This document shows positions 17,087-23,942 of a stretch of 64,000 nucleotides of DNA, in pieces. Where the stretch lies: NCBI GenBank assembly GCA_002360455.1, contig DEQQ01000096.1, forward strand, positions 1 to 64,000. Reading direction: 5' to 3'. Position numbers and translations under genes: made by a program. The stretch's first letter is position 1, and each line of letters starts with the position of its first letter. The notes beneath the pieces were generated by a model. The model searched no databases, was not told the DNA's origin, and was given only the letters and a program-made list of their open reading frames with translations. Origin of the DNA: Saprospiraceae bacterium UBA3362. Lineage in GTDB: Bacteria; Bacteroidota; Bacteroidia; Chitinophagales; Saprospiraceae.

Positions 17087-17290
17087 TCAAGCATTAATGA
17101 TTTTAGTCACGTCTTCAACTGATTTTTCAATGTCAATTAGAGTGCCGTCCGACATTTTTATTCTTGTCAAAGGGTTGCTTCCAGTAGAGAGTAATTCTTC
17201 TACTTCAATGACATTGTCAGCATTGATGTGTCTTGCTTCTGTTTTTTTTGTGATGATGTCGTAAGCATCAACTTTGATAATTTTAGCCAT
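17087..17290 (-). CDS. small conserved-looking hypothetical protein, 67 aa
   Basis: A short soluble protein of likely beta structure (KIIKVDAYDII, ADNVIEVEELL, RIKMSDGTLIDIEKS). I do not recognise a family. It is accepted as real because it closes a tight minus-strand cluster, sits 6 bp after the four-helix membrane protein, and has an AT-rich upstream region free of competing ORFs. Its stop codon is only 11 bp from the end of palindrome 5. A role together with the SPFH protein upstream is inferred from position alone. Confidence 0.65.
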   Translation of the reverse strand: MAKIIKVDAYDIITKKTEARHINADNVIEVEELLSTGSNPLTRIKMSDGTLIDIEKSVEDVTKIINA

Positions 17291-17296
17291 AGTTAT

Positions 17297-17641
17297 TTAT
17301 TGTTTTGCCTTTGTGATTGAGTAAGTAATTAGTGTGTAAATTAAAATAAGAATACCGTTTAAAATAATGTATAGTGGAACGGAAAAACTAACGAAAGAAA
17401 AAATGATGTTGCTTGCCAAAGCGACTAAAAAGAAAATGGCTGAAACTGTCCGCACATTTGTTGATGTTCTTGGTAAGTCAAAGCTGATACCAATTGTCAA
17501 GAGTAGTGTGATTGCAACAAACATAAAACTACCTACACTAAGAAGTAATTTATTCTCACTGTCGTGAAAACTGTAAAAGCCATAAGCGATAAGAGCACTC
17601 ACCGCTATGGCTATAATTGATTTGATGAAATTTACTTTCAT
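17297..17641 (-). CDS. four-helix membrane protein, 114 aa
   Basis: The ATG at 17641 (MKVNFIKS) is chosen over a start at 17701, which would overlap the SPFH gene by 50 bp. It leaves a 10-bp gap. Four hydrophobic helices are visible (near 5-23, 32-54, 63-84 and 87-108) with short loops and a basic C-terminal end (SITKAKQ). No family recognised. It sits between an SPFH membrane-scaffold gene and a small soluble protein, so it may be a membrane partner of the SPFH oligomer (inference). Confidence 0.7.
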   Translation of the reverse strand: MKVNFIKSIIAIAVSALIAYGFYSFHDSENKLLLSVGSFMFVAITLLLTIGISFDLPRTSTNVRTVSAIFFLVALASNIIFSFVSFSVPLYIILNGILILIYTLITYSITKAKQ

Positions 17642-17651
17642 AGACTTAGTT

Positions 17652-18923
17652 TTAAATTGTTGGTGGCGGTGGGGGTGGAACAACAGTAAATATTGATGCA
17701 AGTTCTGCTACATTGCTCGCTAAATCCCAACCAGCCATTCCTTCTTTCCAAACGTGGTGTTGTTTCGTGAATTGTCCGTTTTGAGCAGATTGTTTTAATT
17801 GCTCTAAAGAGAATTGTCCCAACTGTTGACCGTTAAGTGCAACGTGATAAGTTGAAATTGGTGGCGGTGGTGGCGTGTTATTGATATTGTTCATCATCCC
17901 ACCCATTTGATTGCCCATTGCACCACCAATTGCCATACCTGTCATAAGTCCAATAGGATTAAGTCCGCCACCGCCTCCAAGATTTACATTGCCCATTTCT
18001 CCGAGATTTTCGGCTGCAGTTTTCAATACATCCGATTGTTTATTGAGTTGATGAACTGCAAAGTTCTTACCTTCAACACCAAGCTCCATATCTTTACGCT
18101 GAATACGCATTGATTCCTCTAAATTCTCCAATTCAATGTCTGTTTTCTTCTCGGATATTTTTGTTTGTTGGTCGGCAGTTGCCTTTTTCAATTGTTGGTA
18201 ATGTGGATGCTCTTTGTCTAATTCAATTGTTCCGATGTCAATTCGTTTAAGGTTTACGCCAAAATCGTCTTGCATATTTGCTTTTAACTTAGATTGAATT
18301 ATTTCGCTTATTTCATCAATCTTTCTTTCAATTTGCATTACTGGAATGTTCGCTTCTTGCGGAACATTTAATACAACAGATTTTGTTTTACGAATAAAAA
18401 AATCCTTTATCTGATTTTTAAAATCGTCCAATTCAAAATTTATTAAGCGATTTAGCTTGATGAAATTTTTATAGTCTGTAATATTGAAAGTAAGCGTTCC
18501 TCTGACTGTGCAAGGCACGCCTAAATCAATATATCTTGGGTCATAAATATCAAAATATGGGATACCAAATTTAATTTGAACATTACCCGATAGGTTGATA
18601 AAATAAATTTCTGCTTGAAATGGAGAACTTCCACCAAATGCAGAACCTACAATGCTTGTAAGAATTGGGAAGTTTGCAGTTTTAATTGTCTGGTCATATG
18701 GACCTTCAATAAAATCCTGCAAAGAGCCGTCTTTTTGCTGATATACAAATACAGCAAGCTCACCATCTTTTACTCTTAGACTGCTACCATAACGAATCGC
18801 ATTTTCCTTTTTAGTTGAATTTGCACCTCCTGATGGAGTCCATTTATGAACAAGATATTCTTGTTCGTCACAGCGAATGACATCCATAAATCCGCCTTCG
18901 CTTTTATTTCCAAAAAGTCCCAT
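17652..18923 (-). CDS. SPFH-domain (YdjI-type) protein with C-terminal GYF_2 domain
   Basis: 423 aa. Residues about 20-300 have the order of the YdjI/virion-core-like SPFH group: start MGLFGNK, beta segments with YGSSLRVKDGELAVFV, then the helical repeat IELENLEESMRIQRKD. A glycine-rich hinge follows (GGGGGLNPIGLMTGMAIGG), then a proline run. The GYF_2 (DUF4339) module is at about 355-410 with WKEGMAGWD, ending in a PPPPPP tail. SPFH proteins assemble into rings on the inner membrane and respond to envelope stress. GYF_2 domains bind proline-rich peptides, and the tail could be a self or partner ligand. The gene is 21 bp after the TerB/zinc-ribbon gene and 10 bp before the four-helix gene. 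Confidence 0.88.
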   Translation of the reverse strand: MGLFGNKSEGGFMDVIRCDEQEYLVHKWTPSGGANSTKKENAIRYGSSLRVKDGELAVFVYQQKDGSLQDFIEGPYDQTIKTANFPILTSIVGSAFGGSSPFQAEIYFINLSGNVQIKFGIPYFDIYDPRYIDLGVPCTVRGTLTFNITDYKNFIKLNRLINFELDDFKNQIKDFFIRKTKSVVLNVPQEANIPVMQIERKIDEISEIIQSKLKANMQDDFGVNLKRIDIGTIELDKEHPHYQQLKKATADQQTKISEKKTDIELENLEESMRIQRKDMELGVEGKNFAVHQLNKQSDVLKTAAENLGEMGNVNLGGGGGLNPIGLMTGMAIGGAMGNQMGGMMNNINNTPPPPPISTYHVALNGQQLGQFSLEQLKQSAQNGQFTKQHHVWKEGMAGWDLASNVAELASIFTVVPPPPPPTI

Positions 18924-18944
18924 TTTGTTTTTTTTATTGGTTAA

Positions 18945-19661
18945 TTATTTAAGTTCTTTTGCATAGCTTTCAATTTCTTCCAAAAGTTTCTTGTCGTCTT
19001 TCATTGAAAATCTTGCTTTCATAATAATCTGCTCACATTTGGTTTTCCAAACTTGAACAAATTCGTTATGTGCTTTATTTTCGGGATTGTTTTTTGTTAG
19101 AAAATTTCCAATTGTTTTTGCTTTAGGTATTGCAAGTGAAAGAAACTCAAGAATATCGTCCTTTGTCGTTGGGATTGGGAAATTGGAAATTATTTCCATT
19201 TTCTTTTTTTCCACATTTCCAACACCGCCCATTCCTGATAAAGCTTTTGCGTAAAAACCTCCAAGGGCTTTTAAGGGATTGTTCGTTTGGTCTTCTTCTT
19301 TTCGTGTGTTTTCAGCTTCATTAAGCATTTTGAACAACTTTTGAATTGAAGCGTTAGCTTCGATGTTTGAAAAATCGTGACCACAATCACTACACTTTGC
19401 TGAAAACGAAGTAACCATTGCCCCGCACGAAGGACATTTTTTTACATCACCAAATTTGTCTGACTTAGGAGCCGAAACAGGAGGTGTTTCTGTCTTGGCT
19501 TTGTTTCTTTCAAAAAGTTTAGCATCAAGCACCATTTCAAATTCGTCAAGGTCAATACCAGCCGCTTCTGCTTTTTTGAAAAGCACTTGTTTTTCTTTTT
19601 CAGTTAATTCACCGTCTGCAAGTGCAAGGTTGATTAGATTTTCAATTTGTTCGTTATACAT
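18945..19661 (-). CDS. TerB-like protein with internal zinc ribbon
   Basis: 238 aa. Residues 1-55 form the helix-loop-helix unit NLALADGELTEKEKQVL typical of TerB-fold proteins. A zinc ribbon follows at about 75-98 (CPSCG...CSDCG). The C-terminal part is helical (about 110-238) and ends with ESYAKELK. It is the first gene of its module. The family is thought to act as a cytoplasmic scaffold in membrane-stress responses, and pairing with a YdjI-type SPFH protein recalls the Bacillus ydjFGHI layout, in which a zinc-ribbon protein accompanies YdjI. No PspA homologue is present here. The upstream 230 bp to the module edge hold no other gene. Confidence 0.8.
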   Translation of the reverse strand: MYNEQIENLINLALADGELTEKEKQVLFKKAEAAGIDLDEFEMVLDAKLFERNKAKTETPPVSAPKSDKFGDVKKCPSCGAMVTSFSAKCSDCGHDFSNIEANASIQKLFKMLNEAENTRKEEDQTNNPLKALGGFYAKALSGMGGVGNVEKKKMEIISNFPIPTTKDDILEFLSLAIPKAKTIGNFLTKNNPENKAHNEFVQVWKTKCEQIIMKARFSMKDDKKLLEEIESYAKELK

Positions 19662-19891
19662 TTTTGTTTGATTTAATTGTTTAAAATTTTCCTACTCGTT
19701 TGGCTTTTCGGTGTCGCCCCGTTTTTAGAGTGGTCTCAAAACTCCACTTGAGTAAATGTAATTCTCTTTGTTAAATGTCAAGAAGTGTCGTGAGAATTAT
19801 GAGGTGGTTCTCTCGTCTGTCTCTGTTGATTTATTTTCTTGTTCTTCATTTTGTCCTTGTCCGTTAATGGTTACACTGTCGTTTTAGAGTT

Positions 19892-19961
19892 GCCGATAAC
19901 ATCTTTATTGTCGTGATTCATGAATTGCGTCAATATCCTATTATACGATATATTGACGCAA
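19892..19961. repeat. right boundary of the module array, with a distinct 12-bp hairpin
   Basis: GCCGATAAC at 19892-19900 is the inverted partner of 17068-17076 and closes the last module. To its right the usual attC-like arms are missing. Instead there is a perfect inverted repeat TTGCGTCAATAT (19925-19936) and ATATTGACGCAA (19950-19961) with a 13-nt loop. In integrons the first cassette abuts attI, which is not palindromic, so this may be an attI-like site or a decayed attC. Confidence 0.5.
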
Positions 19962-20543
19962 CTGCTTGGCAGAGCGTCATTGGGGAAAATTGGGCCAGGC
20001 TTGTTATTTTTTTCATTGGCTACAGGTTTAATTTAGTTTTATATAAGCAAATATAATCCAATTCTGGCTATTTTCCCATTTTTAATAGTATTTTTTATAG
20101 ACAATGGATATTTTAGATTTTAACCAATATCCATATTATCAATAGGGCTTACCACTCTATACTTATGGGCCTCTGTGATATGGGTATAGATCTCTGTGGT
20201 CTTTATAGATTAGTGCCTTAGAACCGTCTGAAAGTCACCTTTGCACCGGATTATAAAATAATTGTCTTTTAAACCTTGAATCAAATGATTTACTGGGTTT
20301 ATGGTTAATTTTTTTCCTGTTAATCAAATGGTCCATTTTTTTGGGAAGTATTCCCCAAATTTTTAAAGCTGTCCAATTTTGGTTTATGTCTAAAAGTAAA
20401 AACAGGCTAAAGCAGCCTTAGTCCCGATAGTAATGGAAAGACCGGAAGGAACAAGGTGACTGAGGACTTGGAATGGACAGCGGGAACGATAACACACAAT
20501 ACGACGTCATTTGCCACTCCAAAAAAAATAAATTACCTGCCCA
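19962..20543. other. 582 bp without a gene at the island-chromosome junction
   Basis: AT-rich sequence with no ORF of note on either strand. In particular there is no integrase gene where an integron integrase would be expected. It contains runs of T around 20007-20013 and the structured element at 20421-20485. Otherwise I see nothing in it. Confidence 0.6.
20421..20485 (+). repeat. structured intergenic element (CCCGATAG ... GGACAGCGGG), copy 1
   Basis: Begins TCCCGATAGTAATGGAAAG and ends GGAATGGACAGCGGGA. TCCCG (20422-20426) pairs with CGGGA (20481-20485). A second copy on the minus strand at 35506-35540 has CCTGATAGG and GGATAGCAGG around a small hairpin. From memory this motif pair is frequent between genes in Bacteroidota genomes. 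I know of no assigned function. It lies 58 bp beyond the stop of the E1 gene. Confidence 0.5.
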
Positions 20544-22532
20544 TCAATAGCTGATCAGTTCTTCCAATTTTTGTTTTAGTCTGTGTTTGGCCAGAAAAAG
20601 ATCTTCTATTCTTTTGGCAAAAGGGATGGCCGTGTCCAAACCTGCACAGCGCATCACAGGAGCGTCGAGATGTTGGAATAGATGTTCGCTGATGTATGCA
20701 GCAATCTCTCCTCCTATCCCACCAAACAAGGTATCTTCATGCAGAATAAGCACTCTGTTTGTTTTCTTTACCGCATTGTCAATGCTTTCATAGTCCAAAG
20801 GAACCAATGTGCGAAGATCGAGGATTTCGGCATCGAGATTTATTTCATTTACCAGGGACATTGCCCATTGAACTCCGAGGCCATAGCTTATAATACAGCA
20901 TGCATTTCCTTGGCGTAGGGTGGCCGCTTTTCCAAACGGAATATTGTAATAGCCTTCAGGAACCAAAGCCTCTATCCCCCGATAGAGCGCCTTGTGCTCA
21001 AAGAAGAGAACGGGGTTGGGATCTTCAAAGGAAGTAAGCAATAGACCTTTGGCATCATAAGGGTTGCTCGGATAGACTATTTTTAGTCCGGGAACGTGAG
21101 TAAACCAGGCCTCATTGCTCTGCGAATGAAATGGACCTGCTTGCGTGGCTGCGCCGGCGGGCATTCTGATCACCAGATCGGCATTTTGAGCCCAACGATA
21201 GTGCAGTTTTGCCAAGTTGTTGACGATTTGATTAAACCCGCAGCTTACAAAATCTGCAAACTGCATCTCTACCATGGCTTTCATCCCGCACAAACTCAAG
21301 CCCAGCCCTGCTCCGACAATTGCACTTTCGCAGATAGGGGTGTTCCGAACTCTGTCTTTGCCAAATTGGTCAACAAAACCCTCTGTGATCTTAAAAACTC
21401 CTCCATACTCAGCAATATCCTGACCCATAAGCACCAGCAGAGGATGATGTTGCATGGCCAGTTTTAGCCCATCTTTGATTGCGTCTATCATGCGCAAGGA
21501 TTTGGTAGGAGCATTATTTGAGGGAGCTTGTTCGTTGAAGGCAAAGGAAGCATACATATCGCTCAATTCCTCTTGCTCATCCACCTCACCCTCTTCCCAT
21601 GCAAAAACAGACTCAACCTGCTCTTGGATATGTTGCCTGTAGTCCCCATAAATGCGTTCTTTATCATCCACGCTTAAGAGGCTCTTTTCCATCAGCCAGC
21701 GTTCATAATTGGAGATCGGATCTTTTTTGGCCCATTGCTCAAGCAATTCTTTGGGAACATATTTTACACCACTGGCTTCTTCATGTCCTCTCATTCTGAA
21801 ACTCATGCATTCAAGCAATACCGGTGCAGGATTTTTTCTCATTTTTTTGACAATGGAACGCACCGTTTCTTCCACTTCAAGAATATTGTTTCCGTCGATC
21901 TTGTAGCCTTCCATGCCATATCCTATAGCGCGATCTACCAGAGACTTGCAGGCGTATTGCTCGTGTGTAGGAGTAGAAAGTCCATATCCATTATTTTCTA
22001 CTACAAACAACACGGGAAGCTTCCACACGGCAGCCACATTGAGCGCCTCATGAAAGTCTCCTTCACTTGTGCCACCCTCCCCGGTAAAGGCTACAGCTAT
22101 AGCTTGTTTTTTTTGCAATAAGGAGGCCAATGCCGCCCCATCTGCTAAGGCCAACTGCGGCCCAAGATGAGAAATCATTCCGACCACCTTTTTTTCAGGA
22201 AACCCAAAGTGAAAACTTCTATCACGGCCCTTTGTGTAGCCCGATTTTTTACCCTGCCATTGGGCAAACAATCTGTCCAGAGGAAATTCTCTTACTGTAA
22301 AAACGCCCAAATTGCGGTGCAAAGGAAAAATCCAATCGTCTGGCGACAATGCACAGGTTACCCCAACAGAAATGGCCTCCTGACCTATCCCGGAAAACCA
22401 CTTGGATATACGCCCTTGACGCAAAAGATTGAGCATTTTTTCCTCAATAAGTCGAGGATACAACAGCTGCTTATAAAGTTGCAATAATTGCTTATCGCTG
22501 TGCTTATTTTGCTTAAAAGAAATCTCAGTCAT
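20544..22532 (-). CDS. 2-oxoacid dehydrogenase E1, alpha-beta fusion
   Basis: About 662 aa from MTEISFKQ. This start is preferred to the in-frame one at 22559 because a TACCTTTG box (-7 type, 22546-22539) would place transcription start at or near it. The alpha half (about 10-320) has the thiamine-diphosphate motif GEGGTSEGDFHEAL...VENN. The beta half (about 345-662) starts MGQDIAEYGGVFKITEG and includes the CESAIVGAGLG segment. It decarboxylates a 2-oxo acid (branched-chain or pyruvate type) and passes the acyl group to E2. Most bacteria encode alpha and beta separately, but fused forms are known in Bacteroidota. E2 and E3 genes are not nearby. Substrate cannot be read from the sequence. Confidence 0.9.
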   Translation of the reverse strand: MTEISFKQNKHSDKQLLQLYKQLLYPRLIEEKMLNLLRQGRISKWFSGIGQEAISVGVTCALSPDDWIFPLHRNLGVFTVREFPLDRLFAQWQGKKSGYTKGRDRSFHFGFPEKKVVGMISHLGPQLALADGAALASLLQKKQAIAVAFTGEGGTSEGDFHEALNVAAVWKLPVLFVVENNGYGLSTPTHEQYACKSLVDRAIGYGMEGYKIDGNNILEVEETVRSIVKKMRKNPAPVLLECMSFRMRGHEEASGVKYVPKELLEQWAKKDPISNYERWLMEKSLLSVDDKERIYGDYRQHIQEQVESVFAWEEGEVDEQEELSDMYASFAFNEQAPSNNAPTKSLRMIDAIKDGLKLAMQHHPLLVLMGQDIAEYGGVFKITEGFVDQFGKDRVRNTPICESAIVGAGLGLSLCGMKAMVEMQFADFVSCGFNQIVNNLAKLHYRWAQNADLVIRMPAGAATQAGPFHSQSNEAWFTHVPGLKIVYPSNPYDAKGLLLTSFEDPNPVLFFEHKALYRGIEALVPEGYYNIPFGKAATLRQGNACCIISYGLGVQWAMSLVNEINLDAEILDLRTLVPLDYESIDNAVKKTNRVLILHEDTLFGGIGGEIAAYISEHLFQHLDAPVMRCAGLDTAIPFAKRIEDLFLAKHRLKQKLEELISY

Positions 22533-22571
22533 GGCACAAAGGTAGGGCGAAGAATGCAATTTTGGCTGTGC

Positions 22572-22588
22572 CCCCGGCCTTGCCGGGG
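22572..22588. other. short GC-rich hairpin
   Basis: CCCCGGC (22572-22578), loop CTT, GCCGGGG (22582-22588), a perfect 7-bp stem. It stands out in an AT-rich genome and lies between the stop of the LacI-type gene and the start of the E1 gene, both leftward. No T-run follows on the minus strand, so a rho-independent terminator is doubtful. The flanking 22590-22680 is also unusually GC-rich and non-coding. Confidence 0.45.
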
Positions 22589-22679
22589 TCGCTGCCTTAC
22601 AGGCTCGCTATTCGCTCGGTGCTTCGCACTGGAACCTTCCAGTCAGCTCACAGTGGACAAGCTACACAGGCTAAAAGAT

Positions 22680-23690
22680 TCAAACTTCATCCAAATCACA
22701 AAAGGAGTTTTTCCTAAGCTCAAGAGGAATAATTCTGTGTTGAGCACTGAGATTTTCTTGTGATGATTTTATTTTCTGAAAAAGCAGGTCTAAAGCAGAG
22801 TGCGCCATCTCTTTTCCACTTTGGACATAAAAATGAAGGGGAAACTCTATTAAGTTGGGAAGCCATCCTTCACTGATGGTTATAACCTGACGGATACCGG
22901 AAACAGAAGAAGACTGTCTAAACAGCTCACTCACGCCCAATAAAATTTCATCACTCATCAAGAACAATCCGTTGATAGATTGATTGGACTGTAAGAATTT
23001 TTTGGTATTGTGTTTTGCTTCGAACGAATTGTTTGCAAAACAAAATTGAATATCAAGATCAGACTTTTTTTGAGCAAACTGTTCAATCCCTCTTTTTCTG
23101 GCCTGAGTAATGCTTAGTCCGGGATTGCCAAGCACACATAAAATAGGATTGCACTGATGATCACTCAAAAATTGAATAGCCTCATGTGCTACCAATTCAT
23201 CTTGGATGGTAACGGTATCTACCATGGGATGATCTACAGTCTTATCAAATAATACCAATGATATTCCGAGATCCAACAGAGACTGTATGTGATCTTGAAT
23301 TCTACTGTTGTTGCAGAGGGATACCAAAATTCCCTCCACACCGGATTGGATAGAAATTTTTATATTTTCTATTTCTTTATCAGAGTTTTCATCACTGGAG
23401 AGAATTAACAGTCTGTAACCATTTTTTAATGACAATTCTGAGACGGCTTTAATTATTTCAGGAATATAAAACATGGAGATCTCCGGAACAATCAAAGCAA
23501 TGAGTTTAGAATTTTTACTTTTAAGATTAAGTGCAGTGGTATTGGGTATGTAATGTTGCTCATCTGCAATAGATTTTATTTTTTGAATAATATCAGAGCT
23601 TAGATCCGGATGATCATGCAATGCCCGAGAGACAGTAGAAATACTAACACCGGCCAATCGAGCAATATCTTTGATTGTAATTCTTTTCAT
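22680..23690 (-). CDS. LacI-family transcriptional regulator
   Basis: 336 aa from MKRITIKDIARLAGVS (start at 23690; a further in-frame start at 23735 adds 15 residues without family support). Residues 3-50 are the classical LacI helix-turn-helix, AGVSISTVSRAL, followed by hinge-helix residues (IPNTTALNLKSKNSKLI). The remainder is the periplasmic-binding-protein-like sensor (LIALIVPEIS, FLMSDEILLGVSELF). It should bind the tandem GCAAACGATTGC site at 23837-23860 in the divergent intergenic region and control the TonB receptor operon. The ligand is likely the sugar or a phosphorylated derivative imported by that operon (inference). Confidence 0.92.
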   Translation of the reverse strand: MKRITIKDIARLAGVSISTVSRALHDHPDLSSDIIQKIKSIADEQHYIPNTTALNLKSKNSKLIALIVPEISMFYIPEIIKAVSELSLKNGYRLLILSSDENSDKEIENIKISIQSGVEGILVSLCNNSRIQDHIQSLLDLGISLVLFDKTVDHPMVDTVTIQDELVAHEAIQFLSDHQCNPILCVLGNPGLSITQARKRGIEQFAQKKSDLDIQFCFANNSFEAKHNTKKFLQSNQSINGLFLMSDEILLGVSELFRQSSSVSGIRQVITISEGWLPNLIEFPLHFYVQSGKEMAHSALDLLFQKIKSSQENLSAQHRIIPLELRKNSFCDLDEV

Positions 23691-23836
23691 TGACACTCTA
23701 TAGATTTCATGGATAAACTCTTCTTGGCAGGGCACAACATATTAAAAAAAATTTGAATCTGAAAATGACCTGATTTGATGTATAAATCCAAAAAAAACGA
23801 CGATAACCATTTTTGAGCTTGCGAATATAACAGAGT

Positions 23837-23860
23837 GCAAACGATTGCGCAAACGATTGC
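23837..23860. promoter_or_regulatory. tandem LacI-type operator
   Basis: Two identical, abutting 12-mers GCAAACGATTGC (23837-23848 and 23849-23860). Each is a near-palindrome centred on CG, the usual form of LacI/GalR operators. They lie in the 250-bp divergent region between the regulator and the TonB receptor gene, 82 bp before the latter's start. Confidence 0.7.
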
Positions 23861-23942
23861 GTAAAAATATTTTACTTTTTTATTTTAAAAAAGTTGCAAG
23901 ACAGGCAATTGTGAATAATTTTATCGCACAAAATCATTCAAA

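Noticed and set aside
1..19900. Interpretation as insertion sequences or MITEs
   Set aside because: No transposase. No target-site duplications are visible beside the palindromes, and module-specific paired termini are not expected from transposition.
1..19900. CRISPR array
   Set aside because: Repeats are palindromic, about 140 bp, imperfect and spaced by whole genes. There are no short regular spacers and no cas genes.
19662..20543. An integron integrase or other recombinase in the junction
   Set aside because: No ORF of adequate length and no tyrosine-recombinase RHRY pattern on either strand.
20587..22487. Several plus-strand ORFs of 62-128 aa
   Set aside because: Antisense shadows of the E1 fusion gene, which has clear thiamine-diphosphate motifs on the other strand.
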